From Idiomarina fontislapidosi (lineage in GTDB: Bacteria > Pseudomonadota > Gammaproteobacteria > Enterobacterales > Alteromonadaceae): 64,000 nucleotides of DNA. The translations under genes were made by a program, and so were the position numbers. Shown piece after piece: positions 49,036 through 60,610 of the stretch. The DNA is taken from positions 50,799-114,798 of the forward strand of contig NZ_QJST01000009.1 in NCBI RefSeq assembly GCF_003226255.1, given 5' to 3'. Under the pieces are notes generated by a model, which was given only the letters and a program-made list of their open reading frames with translations, made no database searches and was not told the origin of the DNA. Each line of letters opens with the position of its first letter. The stretch's first letter is position 1.

Positions 49036-49731
49036 ATGGCTAAATTAACTAAGCGCGCTCGCATTATCCGTGAGAAAGTAGAAGCCCGCGATTACGAAGT
49101 AAACGAAGCGATCACGCTATTGAAAGAATTGGCGACTGCTAAATTTACTGAAAGTGTTGATGTTTCTGTTAACCTTGGCATTGATGCTCGTAAATCGGAC
49201 CAAAACGTTCGTGGCGCAACTGTATTGCCTAACGGTACAGGTCGTGACGTTCGCGTTGCTGTCTTCACCTCTGGCGCTAACGCTGATAAAGCGAAAGAAG
49301 CAGGTGCCGACATCGTTGGTATGGAAGACTTAGCTGCACAAGTTAAGAAAGGCGAAATGAACTTCGACGTAGTTGTTGCTTCTCCTGATGCAATGCGCGT
49401 TGTTGGTCAGTTAGGCCAAATCTTGGGCCCACGTGGTCTGATGCCTAACCCTAAAACGGGTACTGTAACACCAGACGTTGCCACTGCAGTTAAGAATGCA
49501 AAAGCAGGTCAGGTTCGCTACCGTAACGATAAAAACGGCATCATCCACGCGACTATCGGTCGTGTAGATTTTGACAACGACAAGTTGAAAGAAAACTTAG
49601 AAGCGTTGTTAGCTGCGTTGAAGAAAGCGAAGCCTTCTTCAGCTAAAGGCGTATATATCAAGCGCATTAGCCTCTCAACTACGATGGGTGCTGGTGTAGC
49701 GATTGACCAGGGTTCTGTCAGCGCTGGTTAA
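49036..49731 (+). CDS. rplA: 50S ribosomal protein L1
   Basis: A 231-residue protein of the L1 stalk, which moves deacylated tRNA at the E site; in E. coli it also represses translation of the L11 operon by binding the rplK leader. The L1 signature [18 protein letters not shown] is present. An intergenic leader of about 230 bp separates it from rplJ. Confidence 0.98.
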   Translation: MAKLTKRARIIREKVEARDYEVNEAITLLKELATAKFTESVDVSVNLGIDARKSDQNVRGATVLPNGTGRDVRVAVFTSGANADKAKEAGADIVGMEDLAAQVKKGEMNFDVVVASPDAMRVVGQLGQILGPRGLMPNPKTGTVTPDVATAVKNAKAGQVRYRNDKNGIIHATIGRVDFDNDKLKENLEALLAALKKAKPSSAKGVYIKRISLSTTMGAGVAIDQGSVSAG

Positions 49732-49737
49732 TAAAGG

Positions 49738-49962
49738 TTTGTGGGTTGGAGCTGCGGCCGATTGCTCAAAAGGCATGAAGCATGGCTCCCATCCAAGACC
49801 GTAGGTGTACCGCAGGAAATTTGCGGCACTTAATGTCCTACGCAGATGGTGATATCCGACTCAGGCTCTCTGGGTAGAGAATCACCGTGACAACGTGGTG
49901 AGTCTAGGCTCACCTAATTGTAACGAGGGGCTTAGGCCCCAAAAGAAAACGAGGTGATATCA
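49738..49962 (+). ncRNA. Ribosomal protein L10 leader (rplJ 5' regulatory region)
   Basis: The 231 bp between rplA and rplJ hold several pairing segments and no ORF. These include CCGCAGGAAATTTGCGG, GGTGATATCC...AGAATCACC and GGGGCTTAGGCCCC. This is the place of the structured leader bound by the L10-(L12)4 complex, which shuts off translation of rplJL when it is in excess. Its full fold was not computed, and a promoter for rplJ may also lie here. Confidence 0.75.
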
Positions 49963-50481
49963 GTGGCAATTGGTTTAGCCGGAAAGAAAGCAATCGTTAA
50001 AGAAGTTAACGACGTCGCTTCAAATGCGCTAGCCGTCACCGTTGCTGAATATCGAGGCATCGAAGTAGCCGATATGACCGCGTTGCGCAAAAAAGCACGT
50101 GAGCAAGGTGTGTTTGTTAAAGTAGTACGTAACACACTTGCAAAACGCGCTTTCGAGGGCACGCAGTTTGAGGATATGAGCGAAGCACTTAAAGGACCTC
50201 TTGTTTATGGATTCTCTTTGGACGCACCGGGCGCATCTGCTCGCTTGTTCAAAGATTTTGCAAAAGAAAACAAGAACTTGCAAGTAACTGCTCTATCTAT
50301 CGGTAATGGCATCATGGGTCCTGAAAAATTGGACGCAGTTGCATCACTTCCGACTCGTGATGAAGCATTGGCTAAATTGCTCGCCACCTTCAAAGCACCG
50401 GTTAGCAAATTCGTTAGAACTGTTAACGAAGTACCTGCTAAGTTCGTGCGTACGTTGGCAGCAATTAAAGACGCTAAATAA
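49963..50481 (+). CDS. rplJ: 50S ribosomal protein L10
   Basis: A 172-residue protein that anchors L7/L12 dimers on the ribosome stalk and acts as a translational repressor of its own operon. The segment [20 protein letters not shown] and [13 protein letters not shown] match the family. The start is GTG at 49963, preceded by GAGGTGAT with a 6 bp gap; an in-frame GTG at 49954 lies inside that site and is unlikely. The C-terminal helix binds L12. Confidence 0.95.
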   Translation: MAIGLAGKKAIVKEVNDVASNALAVTVAEYRGIEVADMTALRKKAREQGVFVKVVRNTLAKRAFEGTQFEDMSEALKGPLVYGFSLDAPGASARLFKDFAKENKNLQVTALSIGNGIMGPEKLDAVASLPTRDEALAKLLATFKAPVSKFVRTVNEVPAKFVRTLAAIKDAK

Positions 50482-50534
50482 TTCGTTGGTTTTTAAACCG
50501 TTTTTTGTAATTATCAACCCAGGAGTTTAGAGTA

Positions 50535-50912
50535 ATGGCTCTGACTAAAGAAGATATCTTAAACGCGATCGCTGAAATGCCAGTAATGGAACTGGTTGAA
50601 TTGATCGAAGCAGCTGAAGAAAAATTCGGCGTTGACGCATCTGCAGCAGTAGCAGTAGCAGCTGGCCCAGCGGCTGGTGGCGAAGCAGCAGCTGAAGAGC
50701 AAACTGAATTCGACGTTATCTTGAAAGGCGCTGGTAGCAACAAAGTTGCAGCTATCAAAGCTGTTCGCGGCGCAACTGGCCTTGGCTTGAAAGAAGCTAA
50801 AGCTATGGTTGAGTCTGCACCTGTTGCTGTTAAAGAAGGCATCAGCAAAGACGACGCTGAAGAGTTGAAGAAGCAGCTTGAAGAAGCTGGTGCGGAAGTT
50901 GAAGTTAAGTAA
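50535..50912 (+). CDS. rplL: 50S ribosomal protein L7/L12
   Basis: A 125-residue stalk protein that recruits translation GTPases. The N-terminal dimer helix ([20 protein letters not shown]), an alanine-rich hinge (about 35-55) and the C-terminal GTPase-binding domain with [20 protein letters not shown] are intact. It is followed by an attenuator hairpin before rpoB. Confidence 0.98.
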   Translation: MALTKEDILNAIAEMPVMELVELIEAAEEKFGVDASAAVAVAAGPAAGGEAAAEEQTEFDVILKGAGSNKVAAIKAVRGATGLGLKEAKAMVESAPVAVKEGISKDDAEELKKQLEEAGAEVEVK

Positions 50913-50948
50913 TTCAACTGTTGCACGAAATCTGGCCTAACGGCCGCA

Positions 50949-50978
50949 GGCTGGTGGTTAAATAACCACCAGCCTTTT
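50949..50978 (+). terminator. Attenuator hairpin between rplL and rpoB
   Basis: Stem GGCTGGTGGTT / AACCACCAGCC with a short AAATA-type loop, followed by only four T. In E. coli a partial terminator at this place lets only part of the rplL transcripts continue into rpoBC; the short T run suggests the same. The 150 bp to rpoB hold no ORF. Confidence 0.85.
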
Positions 50979-51127
50979 CGCGCTTTAACGCTTGTACGAT
51001 TTTTGCCCGTATTTCGTTGCAGTCGCGTGAATAAAATAAAACGGGAACGACAGATTTTTGTTTATCTGTTTTTAACCATCGAACCACTCGTTGGTTAGGG
51101 TCATCAATCAGCTAGCTGAGGAACCCC

Positions 51128-54100
51128 ATGGCGTACTCCTACTCAGAGAAAAAACGTATTCGTAAGGACTTTGGTAAAAGACCTCAGGTTTTAGAAGTGC
51201 CTTACTTGCTGTCAATGCAGCTTGATTCATTCAAAAAATTTATTGAAGTCGATCCAGAGGCTAATAATGGTCTGGAAGCGGCTTTCCGTTCGGTCTTTCC
51301 GATTGCCAGCTATTCCGGTAATGCGGAACTGCAGTACGTCAGTTACCACTTAGGTGAGCCGGCTTTCGATGTTGAAGAATGTCAAATCCGTGGCATCACT
51401 TATTCGGCACCGCTGCGCGTTAAACTTCGCTTAGTGTTGTTTGATAAGGAAGCGGCCGCTGGCACAGTCAAGGACATTAAAGAACAAGAAGTCTATATGG
51501 GCGAGATCCCATTGATGACAGAAAACGGTACTTTTGTCATCAATGGTACCGAGCGTGTAATTGTTTCTCAGTTGCACCGTTCGCCAGGCGTGTTCTTTGA
51601 CCACGATAAAGGTAAATCGCACTCGTCAGGTAAAGTTTTATATAACGCGCGTGTTATTCCTTACCGTGGTTCTTGGCTCGATTTTGAGTTCGATCCTAAA
51701 GACAACGTGTTCGTACGTATTGACCGTCGCCGTAAACTACCTGCGTCGATCATTCTGCGTGCATTAGAGTACACCACCGAAGAAATCCTTGAGATGTTCT
51801 TCGAAACGACGTATTTCGAAATTCTGAAGACCAAAGTTAAAATGCAATTGGTACCAGAACGTCTACGTGGTGAGACTGCTAAGTTCGATATTAAAGACAG
51901 CAGCGGCGAAGTTGTTGTTGAAAAAGGCCGTCGCGTAACCGCTCGTCATATCCGTCAATTAGAAAAGTCGGAGATGAAAGAGCTCGAAGTACCTGTTGAA
52001 TACATGGTCGGTAAAGTCCTTGCTAAAGATTATATCAGCAAGGAAACCGGTGAGGTTGTAGCGAACGCTAACGACGAACTCACACTTGAACTGATCGCTA
52101 AGTTAAGCGAAGCCGGCGTGAAGAAGATCGAAACCTTGTTCGTTAACGATCTTGACCACGGTCCGTATATGAGCGAAACCTTGCGTGTAGACTCGACAAC
52201 GAATCGCCTTGAGGCACTTGTTGAAATCTACCGCATGATGCGTCCAGGTGAGCCACCAACACGCGAAGCAGCAGAAGCACTATTCGACAACTTGTTCTTC
52301 AGCGAAGAACGTTATGATTTGTCGACTGTGGGCCGTATGAAATTCAATCGTCGCTTGGGTCGTGATGATTTGTCGGGTGCTAACACGCTGACAAATGAAG
52401 ACATTATCGAAGTGATGAAGAAGCTTATCGAGATTCGTAACGGTCTTGATGAAGTCGATGATATCGACCACTTGGGTAACCGTCGTATTCGTTCAGTCGG
52501 TGAAATGGCCGAGAACCAGTTCCGTGTTGGTTTGGTACGTGTCGAGCGTGCAGTCAAAGAACGCCTATCACTGGGTGATCTTGATAACACCATGCCACAG
52601 GACCTGATTAACGCTAAGCCAATCAGTGCAGCGGTTAAAGAGTTCTTTGGTTCAAGCCAATTGTCACAGTTCATGGACCAAAACAACCCATTGTCAGAGG
52701 TTACGCACAAGCGTCGTATCTCTGCATTGGGTCCAGGTGGTTTGACACGTGAGCGTGCGGGCTTCGAAGTACGTGACGTACATCCGACCCACTATGGTCG
52801 TTTATGTCCAATCGAAACGCCTGAAGGTCCAAACATCGGTTTGATTAACTCGTTGTCGACCTTTGCGCGCACCAATGAGTATGGTTTCCTTGAGACGCCT
52901 TACCGTCGTATCGAAAATGGCGTTGTGACTGATGATGTTGAATACCTTTCTGCAATTGAAGAAGGTAACTACGTTATCGCTCAGGCAAACGTTGCATTGA
53001 ACGACCAAGGTGAGCTCGTTGACGATCTCGTACCGTGCCGTCATAAAAACGAATTCACCTTGATGAACCGTGAACAAGTTCAGTTCATGGACGTTGCACC
53101 GCAACAGATCGTTTCGATTGCTGCGAGTATGATTCCGTTCTTAGAACACGATGATGCTAACCGTGCCTTGATGGGTTCGAACATGCAACGTCAGGCAGTA
53201 CCTACTTTACGCGCTGATAAGCCGTTAGTCGGTACGGGCATCGAACGCACTATCGCTGTTGACTCTGGCGTAACGATCGTCGCTAAACGCGGCGGTGTTG
53301 TAGATTACGTTGATGCAGCACGTATCGTTGTTAAGGTAAATGAAGAAGAAATGGTCCCAGGTGAAGCGGGCATCGACATTTACAACTTAACGAAGTACAA
53401 GCGTTCGAACCAGAATACTTGTATCAACCAGAAGCCGACCGTTCGCTTAGGCGAGCCGGTGATGCGCGGTGATGTATTAGCAGATGGTCCATCGACTGAT
53501 TTAGGTGAGTTGGCCTTGGGTCAAAACCTTCGCGTGGCGTTCATGCCATGGAATGGTTACAACTTTGAGGATTCGATTCTTCTTTCTGAGCGCGTTGCGC
53601 AAGAAGATCGTTTAACCACGATTCACATTCAAGAGTTGAACTGTGTTGCTCGTGATACCAAGCTCGGTGCTGAAGAGATTACCAGCGATATTCCTAACGT
53701 TGGTGAATCGGCATTAGGCAAATTGGATGAAGCCGGTGTAGTTTACGTAGGTGCCGAAGTAAAAGGCGGCGATATCCTCGTAGGTAAAGTTACACCGAAA
53801 GGCGAAACCCAGTTAACACCAGAAGAGAAGCTCTTGCGTGCGATCTTCGGTGAAAAAGCGTCAGACGTAAAAGACAGCTCGTTGCGCGTACCTAACGGTG
53901 TAAACGGTACTGTAATTGATGTTCAAGTCTTCACACGTGATGGCGTTGAGAAAGATAAACGCGCAGTTGCCATTGAAGAAATGCAATTAGCTAAGGTTAA
54001 GAAAGATTTAACCGAAGAATTTAAGATTCTTGAAGATGGCATCTTCGGACGTGCGCGTAGCTTGCTGTTAAACAACGGTTTTGACGAAGCCAAGCTTGCG

Positions 54101-55156
54101 AGCATGGATCGTTCTAACTGGTTGACTCAGGGCTTAACTGACGAGAGTGCTCAAGAGCAGCTCGAGCAGATCGCTGAGCAATACCAGCAGACACGCGAAG
54201 ACTTCGATCAGAAGTTTGAGATGAAGCGCCGTAAGATCACCCAAGGTGATGACTTGGCACCAGGTGTCCTTAAGATTGTTAAGGTTTACCTCGCCGTGCG
54301 TCGTCGTATCCAACCGGGTGATAAATTGGCAGGTCGTCACGGTAACAAAGGTGTTATCTCGACTATCATCCCAAATGAAGATATGCCACATGACCAAGAG
54401 GGTAATCCGGTCGATATCGTACTTAACCCATTGGGTGTACCATCGCGGATGAACATTGGTCAGATTCTCGAGACCCACTTAGGTATGGCGGCTCGTGGAA
54501 TTGGTACTAAGATCGACAAGATGCTTAAAGCACAACGTGCAATGGCGGAGTTGCGTGACTTTATCCAGCAGGTTTACGACTTGGGTGAAGGTCGCCAGAA
54601 AGTTGACTTGACCGAGTTCAGCGATGACGAAGTGCTTCGTCTAGCAGGTAACTTGCGCGCAGGTCTACCGACAGCAACACCGGCATTTGACGGTGCGATT
54701 GAAGAAGAAATTAAAGCGCTTCTTAAGTTAGCGGATATCCCTGAATCAGGTCAGATTCCGTTGATTGATGGTCGTACAGGTGAACGTTTTGAGCGTGATG
54801 TAACTGTTGGTTACATGTACATGCTGAAATTGAACCACTTGGTCGACGATAAGATGCACGCACGTTCAACCGGTTCTTATAGCTTGGTTACGCAACAGCC
54901 GCTGGGTGGTAAAGCTCAGTTCGGTGGTCAGCGCTTCGGTGAGATGGAAGTGTGGGCACTCGAAGCATATGGCGCAGCTTACACCTTGCAAGAGATGTTG
55001 ACCGTTAAGTCGGACGACGTAAACGGTCGTACGAAGATGTACAAGAACATCGTGGATAACAACTTGCAGATGGAAGCGGGTATGCCTGAATCCTTCAACG
55101 TATTGCTGAAGGAAATCCGTTCGCTCGGTATTAATATCGAGTTGGAAGAAGGCTAA
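51128..55156 (+). CDS. rpoB: DNA-directed RNA polymerase subunit beta
   Basis: A 1342-residue beta subunit, the same length as E. coli RpoB. The rifampicin region [20 protein letters not shown] has the wild-type residues (D, H and R/S positions unchanged), followed by [21 protein letters not shown]-terminal [10 protein letters not shown] and the [20 protein letters not shown] clamp motif are intact. rpoC follows after 71 bp without a terminator. Confidence 0.99.
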   Translation: MAYSYSEKKRIRKDFGKRPQVLEVPYLLSMQLDSFKKFIEVDPEANNGLEAAFRSVFPIASYSGNAELQYVSYHLGEPAFDVEECQIRGITYSAPLRVKLRLVLFDKEAAAGTVKDIKEQEVYMGEIPLMTENGTFVINGTERVIVSQLHRSPGVFFDHDKGKSHSSGKVLYNARVIPYRGSWLDFEFDPKDNVFVRIDRRRKLPASIILRALEYTTEEILEMFFETTYFEILKTKVKMQLVPERLRGETAKFDIKDSSGEVVVEKGRRVTARHIRQLEKSEMKELEVPVEYMVGKVLAKDYISKETGEVVANANDELTLELIAKLSEAGVKKIETLFVNDLDHGPYMSETLRVDSTTNRLEALVEIYRMMRPGEPPTREAAEALFDNLFFSEERYDLSTVGRMKFNRRLGRDDLSGANTLTNEDIIEVMKKLIEIRNGLDEVDDIDHLGNRRIRSVGEMAENQFRVGLVRVERAVKERLSLGDLDNTMPQDLINAKPISAAVKEFFGSSQLSQFMDQNNPLSEVTHKRRISALGPGGLTRERAGFEVRDVHPTHYGRLCPIETPEGPNIGLINSLSTFARTNEYGFLETPYRRIENGVVTDDVEYLSAIEEGNYVIAQANVALNDQGELVDDLVPCRHKNEFTLMNREQVQFMDVAPQQIVSIAASMIPFLEHDDANRALMGSNMQRQAVPTLRADKPLVGTGIERTIAVDSGVTIVAKRGGVVDYVDAARIVVKVNEEEMVPGEAGIDIYNLTKYKRSNQNTCINQKPTVRLGEPVMRGDVLADGPSTDLGELALGQNLRVAFMPWNGYNFEDSILLSERVAQEDRLTTIHIQELNCVARDTKLGAEEITSDIPNVGESALGKLDEAGVVYVGAEVKGGDILVGKVTPKGETQLTPEEKLLRAIFGEKASDVKDSSLRVPNGVNGTVIDVQVFTRDGVEKDKRAVAIEEMQLAKVKKDLTEEFKILEDGIFGRARSLLLNNGFDEAKLASMDRSNWLTQGLTDESAQEQLEQIAEQYQQTREDFDQKFEMKRRKITQGDDLAPGVLKIVKVYLAVRRRIQPGDKLAGRHGNKGVISTIIPNEDMPHDQEGNPVDIVLNPLGVPSRMNIGQILETHLGMAARGIGTKIDKMLKAQRAMAELRDFIQQVYDLGEGRQKVDLTEFSDDEVLRLAGNLRAGLPTATPAFDGAIEEEIKALLKLADIPESGQIPLIDGRTGERFERDVTVGYMYMLKLNHLVDDKMHARSTGSYSLVTQQPLGGKAQFGGQRFGEMEVWALEAYGAAYTLQEMLTVKSDDVNGRTKMYKNIVDNNLQMEAGMPESFNVLLKEIRSLGINIELEEG

Positions 55157-55227
55157 TCGAGCTTTTTGTTATTGAATTTGGGGAGTGCTCGCACTCCCCG
55201 TGGTTGAACTCCGACAGGAGATAAATC

Positions 55228-58200
55228 GTGAAAGACTTGCTTAAGTTTTTAAAGCCGGCTAACCAAACCGAAGAATTTGATGGAATTCGTATTGCGTTAG
55301 CATCACCTGACATGATCCGTAGTTGGTCATATGGTGAAGTGAAAAAGCCGGAAACCATTAACTATCGTACGTTCAAACCTGAACGTGATGGTCTTTTCTG
55401 TGCGCGTATCTTTGGTCCAGTGAAGGACTACGAGTGTCTTTGCGGCAAGTACAAGCGCTTGAAGCACCGTGGTGTTATCTGTGAGAAGTGTGGCGTAGAA
55501 GTTACGTTAACCAAAGTACGTCGTGAGCGTATGGGCCACATCGAACTGGCAAGCCCAGTGGCGCACATTTGGTTCTTGAAATCATTGCCGTCACGCATTG
55601 GTTTGATGCTTGATATGACATTGCGTGATATCGAACGCGTGTTGTACTTCGAATCATATGTCGTGACAGAACCAGGTCTGACTACGCTTGAACGTAGCCA
55701 GATCCTGACAGAAGAAGAGTACCTTGATGCACTTGAAGAGCACGGCGATGAGTTCGATGCGAAGATGGGTGCTGAAGGTGTACTTGATCTGCTGCGCACT
55801 ATCGATATCGATGGTGACATTCAGCAGTTACGCGAAGAGTTGCCAGAAACAAATTCTGAAACCAAGCGTAAGAAGATTAGCAAACGTTTGAAATTGCTCG
55901 AGTCGTTCCAAATGTCAGGTAACAAACCTGAGTGGATGATCTTGCGCGTGTTGCCTGTGCTACCACCTGATTTGCGTCCGTTGGTACCACTTGATGGCGG
56001 TCGCTTTGCAACCTCAGACTTGAACGACCTATACCGTCGTGTCATCAACCGTAACAACCGTCTTAAGCGTCTACTTGACCTAGCCGCACCTGACATCATC
56101 GTGCGCAACGAAAAACGTATGTTGCAAGAAGCCGTTGATGCGCTGTTGGATAACGGTCGTCGCGGTCGTGCGATCACGGGTTCTAATAAACGTCCACTTA
56201 AATCACTTGCCGACATGATCAAAGGTAAGCAAGGTCGTTTCCGTCAGAACCTATTGGGTAAACGTGTTGACTACTCAGGTCGTTCGGTTATCACCGTTGG
56301 TCCTAAGTTACGTTTGCACCAGTGTGGTCTGCCTAAGAAAATGGCACTCGAACTGTTCAAACCATTTATCTACGGTAAGCTTGAGCGTCGTGGTTTAGCG
56401 ACCACCATTAAAGCGGCTAAGAAGATGGTTGAGCGTGAGACCTCAGAAGTTTGGGATATCTTGGATGAAGTAATCAAAGAGCACCCGGTACTATTGAACC
56501 GTGCGCCAACACTTCACCGATTGGGTATTCAAGCATTCGAACCGGTACTGATCGAAGGTAAAGCGATTCAGTTGCACCCATTGGTGTGTGCGGCTTATAA
56601 CGCTGACTTTGACGGTGACCAAATGGCGGTTCACTTACCATTGACGCTCGAAGCACAGCTTGAAGCGCGTGCGTTGATGATGTCAACGAATAACGTACTA
56701 TCGCCTGCGAGCGGTGACCCGATCATCGTTCCATCGCAAGACGTTGTCTTAGGTCTGTACTACATGACCAAAGAGAAGATTAACGGCAAAGGCGAAGGTA
56801 TGGCGTTCAAAAACCCTAAAGAGGTTGAGAAAGCCTACCGCAATGGTGCAGTTGAATTGCACACACGCATTAAAGTACGTATTGCAGACACTATTATTCA
56901 TGAAGACGGCACACGCGAGAAGCGTTTGATGTTGCGTGATACGACTGTAGGTCGCGCTATCTTGTCGTTAATCATGCCTGAAGGCTTGCCGTTCGAACTG
57001 ATCGATCAAGCGATGGGTAAGAAGCCTATCGCACGTATGCTTAACCAAGCATATCGCGATATCGGCCTTAAAGAGACGGTTATCTTTGCTGACCAAGTCA
57101 TGTATACCGGTTTCCATTACGCAATGATCTCAGGTGCATCTGTCGGTATTAACGACATGGTTATTCCTGATGCGAAGAAAGAAATCGTAGCCGCTGCGGA
57201 AGAAGAAGTCGCCGAGATTCAAGAACAGTTTGAATCAGGCCTCGTCACCGCTGGTGAAAAATACAACAAAGTCATCGATATCTGGTCAACCGCTAACGAG
57301 AAAGTCTCGAAAGCGATGATGGAAAACTTATCGAAAGAGATCGTTAAAAATAAAGACGGTGAAGACGAAGAACAAGCGTCGTTCAACTCAATCTTTATGA
57401 TGGCGGACTCAGGCGCTCGTGGTAGCCCCGCACAGATTCGTCAGTTGGCGGGTATGCGTGGCTTGATGGCTAAGCCGGATGGTTCAATCATCGAAACCCC
57501 AATCGTTGCGAACTTCCGTGAAGGCTTGAACGTACTTCAGTACTTCATTTCGACTCACGGTGCGCGTAAAGGTTTGGCGGATACCGCATTGAAGACAGCG
57601 AACTCAGGTTACCTGACACGCCGTCTCGTCGACGTTTCGCAAGACGTTGTCATCATGGAAGAAGACTGTGGTACACACGAAGGCTTGTACATGAAGCCGT
57701 TGATCGAAGGTGGTGATGTTGTAGAACCACTTCGCGAGCGTGTATTAGGTCGTGTTCTGTGTGAAGACGTCATGCAGCCAGGCAGCGATAAAGACGTGCT
57801 ATTGCCACGTAACACGTTGCTTGACGAAAAGAACTGTGACGTTCTTGAAGAAAACTCAATCGACGAAGTTAAAGTGCGCTCGGTGATTACCTGTGATACC
57901 GACTTTGGTGTCTGTGCACACTGTTATGGTCGTGACCTAGCACGCGGTCATATGGTTAACCAAGGTGAAGCGGTTGGTGTCATCGCGGCACAGTCAATCG
58001 GTGAGCCGGGTACACAGCTGACCATGCGTACCTTCCACATCGGTGGTGCGGCATCACGTGCGACAGCAGAAAACAATATTCAGGTGAAGAACCCGGGTAC
58101 ATTGAAGCTGCACAACGCTAAATGGGTTGTAAACAGCGACAATCGTCCAGTAATTACTTCACGTTCAACCGAGTTAACGCTAATCGACGAGTTTGGTCGT

Positions 58201-59466
58201 GAGCGTGAGCGTTATAAAGTACCTTACGGTGCGGTGTTGAAGAAAGGCGAAGGCGACAGTGTTGACGGCGGCGAAACCGTTGCAAACTGGGACCCGCATA
58301 CGCACCCAATTATCACCGAGGTAGAAGGTCGCTTGAAGTTCGTTGACCTGATTGATGGCGTAACGATGACCCGTCAAACCGACGAACTTACCGGTCTATC
58401 AAGCATCGTTGTTCTCGAAACAGGTCAACGTACGAGTGCCGGTAAAGACATGCGTCCAATGGTTAAATTGGTCGATGAGCAGGGCAACGATGTCAACATC
58501 GTAGGCACTGACATCCCTGCGCAATACTTCTTGCCAGGTAACGCGATCATTAACCTTGAAGATAACGCTGAAGTTAGAGTAGGTGATACGGTTGCTCGTA
58601 TCCCACAAGAAGGTTCAAAAACGCGCGACATCACGGGTGGTCTTCCACGCGTTGCAGACTTGTTCGAAGCTCGTCGCCCGAAAGAACCTGCAATTTTGGC
58701 AGAGAAGACAGGTACCGTATCCTTTGGTAAAGAAACTAAAGGTAAACGTCGCCTGATTATCACGCCAAACGACGGTACTGATCAGCACGAAGAGATGATT
58801 CCGAAATGGCGTCAGTTGAACGTGTTTGAAGGTGAACAGGTCCAAAAAGGTGAAGTTATCGCCGATGGTCCAGAAGCACCGCATGACATCTTGCGTCTAC
58901 GTGGCGTTAGCGCAGTCGCTAACTACATCGTTAACGAAGTACAAGAAGTTTACCGTCTACAAGGTGTTAAGATTAACGATAAGCACATTGAAACTATCGT
59001 TCGTCAAATGCTACGTAAAGCGCTTATCTTGCGCGCTAACGATACCAACTTGCTTGAAGGCGAAATGGTAGAAATGGCCGAGGTGTTGGCAGCCAATGCG
59101 AAAGCAGAAGCTGAAGGCAAACAGCCAGCTACGTTTGAGCGTCAGCTATTGGGTATTACCAAGGCATCGTTGTCGACTGAATCATTCATTTCAGCGGCAT
59201 CGTTCCAGGAAACAACACGCGTGCTTACAGAAGCGGCCGTTGCTGGACGTAAAGATACCTTACGTGGTCTGAAAGAAAACGTTATCGTAGGTCGTCTGAT
59301 CCCTGCCGGTACAGGTTACTCGTACCATAAAGAACGCATGGAGCGTCGCCAAGCTGAGCTTGAAGGCGTTGAAGACACAACACCTAAGATGACAGCTGAA
59401 GAAGCCGAACAGCAATTAGCCGATGCGCTAAATGCGGGTGGTGATAGTGGGTCGACATCTGAGTAA
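55228..59466 (+). CDS. rpoC: DNA-directed RNA polymerase subunit beta'
   Basis: A 1412-residue catalytic subunit. The N-terminal zinc-binding site ([20 protein letters not shown]), the active-site Mg2+ motif [13 protein letters not shown], the bridge helix/trigger loop region ([18 protein letters not shown] and [16 protein letters not shown]) and the second zinc site ([19 protein letters not shown]) are intact. The gene is closed by a hairpin before the str promoter. Confidence 0.99.
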   Translation: MKDLLKFLKPANQTEEFDGIRIALASPDMIRSWSYGEVKKPETINYRTFKPERDGLFCARIFGPVKDYECLCGKYKRLKHRGVICEKCGVEVTLTKVRRERMGHIELASPVAHIWFLKSLPSRIGLMLDMTLRDIERVLYFESYVVTEPGLTTLERSQILTEEEYLDALEEHGDEFDAKMGAEGVLDLLRTIDIDGDIQQLREELPETNSETKRKKISKRLKLLESFQMSGNKPEWMILRVLPVLPPDLRPLVPLDGGRFATSDLNDLYRRVINRNNRLKRLLDLAAPDIIVRNEKRMLQEAVDALLDNGRRGRAITGSNKRPLKSLADMIKGKQGRFRQNLLGKRVDYSGRSVITVGPKLRLHQCGLPKKMALELFKPFIYGKLERRGLATTIKAAKKMVERETSEVWDILDEVIKEHPVLLNRAPTLHRLGIQAFEPVLIEGKAIQLHPLVCAAYNADFDGDQMAVHLPLTLEAQLEARALMMSTNNVLSPASGDPIIVPSQDVVLGLYYMTKEKINGKGEGMAFKNPKEVEKAYRNGAVELHTRIKVRIADTIIHEDGTREKRLMLRDTTVGRAILSLIMPEGLPFELIDQAMGKKPIARMLNQAYRDIGLKETVIFADQVMYTGFHYAMISGASVGINDMVIPDAKKEIVAAAEEEVAEIQEQFESGLVTAGEKYNKVIDIWSTANEKVSKAMMENLSKEIVKNKDGEDEEQASFNSIFMMADSGARGSPAQIRQLAGMRGLMAKPDGSIIETPIVANFREGLNVLQYFISTHGARKGLADTALKTANSGYLTRRLVDVSQDVVIMEEDCGTHEGLYMKPLIEGGDVVEPLRERVLGRVLCEDVMQPGSDKDVLLPRNTLLDEKNCDVLEENSIDEVKVRSVITCDTDFGVCAHCYGRDLARGHMVNQGEAVGVIAAQSIGEPGTQLTMRTFHIGGAASRATAENNIQVKNPGTLKLHNAKWVVNSDNRPVITSRSTELTLIDEFGRERERYKVPYGAVLKKGEGDSVDGGETVANWDPHTHPIITEVEGRLKFVDLIDGVTMTRQTDELTGLSSIVVLETGQRTSAGKDMRPMVKLVDEQGNDVNIVGTDIPAQYFLPGNAIINLEDNAEVRVGDTVARIPQEGSKTRDITGGLPRVADLFEARRPKEPAILAEKTGTVSFGKETKGKRRLIITPNDGTDQHEEMIPKWRQLNVFEGEQVQKGEVIADGPEAPHDILRLRGVSAVANYIVNEVQEVYRLQGVKINDKHIETIVRQMLRKALILRANDTNLLEGEMVEMAEVLAANAKAEAEGKQPATFERQLLGITKASLSTESFISAASFQETTRVLTEAAVAGRKDTLRGLKENVIVGRLIPAGTGYSYHKERMERRQAELEGVEDTTPKMTAEEAEQQLADALNAGGDSGSTSE

Positions 59467-59497
59467 TTTACTCGATTGAGCCACAATTCAGTGATTA

Positions 59498-59527
59498 AGC
59501 CGGTGCTCATTGAGTGCCGGCTTTCTT
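59498..59527 (+). terminator. Terminator after rpoC
   Basis: Ten-base-pair stem AGCCGGTGCT / AGTGCCGGCT (two G-T pairs) with a short loop, followed by TTCTT. The weak T tract suggests partial read-through into rpsL. Confidence 0.75.
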
Positions 59528-59535
59528 ATATAACC

Positions 59536-59573
59536 TTGACAGGTGAAAATATGACCATTAAAATTCCCGCTCC
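59536..59573 (+). promoter_or_regulatory. Promoter of the str operon (rpsL-rpsG-fusA-tuf)
   Basis: A perfect -35 TTGACA (59536-59541), 17 bp spacer and -10 TAAAAT (59559-59564), followed by TCCCGCTCC. Near-consensus strength and a GC-rich discriminator fit a growth-rate-controlled ribosomal promoter; the E. coli str promoter has the same -35 and -10 hexamers, as far as I recall. Confidence 0.85.
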
Positions 59574-59661
59574 CGAATTTCGGGATCTGGTCCATTTACT
59601 GGTCAGAAACCAAGTGATTTTTCACTGGTGTAAGCGACATCAACAAAACTAGGAGTATTTA

Positions 59662-60036
59662 ATGGCAACAGTTAACCAGCTGGTGCGTAAAGGCCGTCAA
59701 AAGCCCGTTGTGAAAAGCAACGTTCCGGCTCTTGAAGCGTGCCCACAAAAACGCGGTGTTTGTACCCGTGTTTACACAACAACCCCAAAGAAGCCGAACT
59801 CGGCGATGCGTAAAGTGTGTCGTGTGCGTCTTACTAACGGTTACGAAGTATCTTCGTACATCGGCGGTGAAGGCCACAACTTGCAAGAGCACTCGGTCGT
59901 ATTGATCCGTGGCGGTCGTGTAAAAGACTTGCCAGGTGTTCGTTATCACACCGTTCGTGGCGCACTTGACTGTTCAGGTGTAAACGATCGTAAACAAGGC
60001 CGTTCTAAATACGGCGCGAAGCGGCCTAAATCTTAA
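59662..60036 (+). CDS. rpsL: 30S ribosomal protein S12
   Basis: A 124-residue protein of the decoding centre. The [19 protein letters not shown] and [18 protein letters not shown] segments hold the lysines (around 43 and 88) whose change gives streptomycin resistance; both are wild type. AGGAG lies 6 bp upstream. First gene of the str operon. Confidence 0.98.
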   Translation: MATVNQLVRKGRQKPVVKSNVPALEACPQKRGVCTRVYTTTPKKPNSAMRKVCRVRLTNGYEVSSYIGGEGHNLQEHSVVLIRGGRVKDLPGVRYHTVRGALDCSGVNDRKQGRSKYGAKRPKS

Positions 60037-60109
60037 CGGTTCTCCGTTAGTAAGGCCAAACTGTTTGTACGTTTTGGGTAATACCCTGAATTAATCGGAG
60101 AATATTGAG

Positions 60110-60580
60110 ATGCCAAGAAGACGCGTCATAGGTCAACGTAAAATCCTTCCAGATCCTAAGTTCGGATCAGAGTTGTTGGCCAAATTTATTAATGTCGTCA
60201 TGGTTGACGGCAAAAAAGCAGTCGCTGAAAAGATTATCTACGGTGCACTAGACATTCTTGCTGAGAAATCTGGTAAAGAACACTTAGACATCTTCGAAAA
60301 TGCGCTTGATAACGTTCGCCCAACGGTCGAGGTTAAATCTCGTCGCGTAGGTGGTTCTACCTATCAGGTTCCAGTCGAAGTTCGTCCTGTGCGTCGTAAT
60401 GCACTGGCAATGCGCTGGTTGGTTGATGCAGCGCGCACCCGTGGTGAAAAATCAATGTCGCAGCGTTTGGCAGCAGAAATGCTAGACGCATCTGAAAACA
60501 AAGGGTCTGCTGTGAAGAAACGTGAAGACGTTCACCGCATGGCTGAAGCAAACAAAGCGTTTGCTCACTATCGCTGGTAA
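60110..60580 (+). CDS. rpsG: 30S ribosomal protein S7
   Basis: A 156-residue 16S rRNA-binding protein that starts assembly of the 30S head. [20 protein letters not shown] and the [19 protein letters not shown] loop are typical. In E. coli S7 represses its operon by binding the rpsL-rpsG intergenic RNA; the 73 bp here may do the same. Confidence 0.98.
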   Translation: MPRRRVIGQRKILPDPKFGSELLAKFINVVMVDGKKAVAEKIIYGALDILAEKSGKEHLDIFENALDNVRPTVEVKSRRVGGSTYQVPVEVRPVRRNALAMRWLVDAARTRGEKSMSQRLAAEMLDASENKGSAVKKREDVHRMAEANKAFAHYRW

Positions 60581-60610
60581 TTTCACAGTTAACCGACTAA
60601 GGAGTTTATT

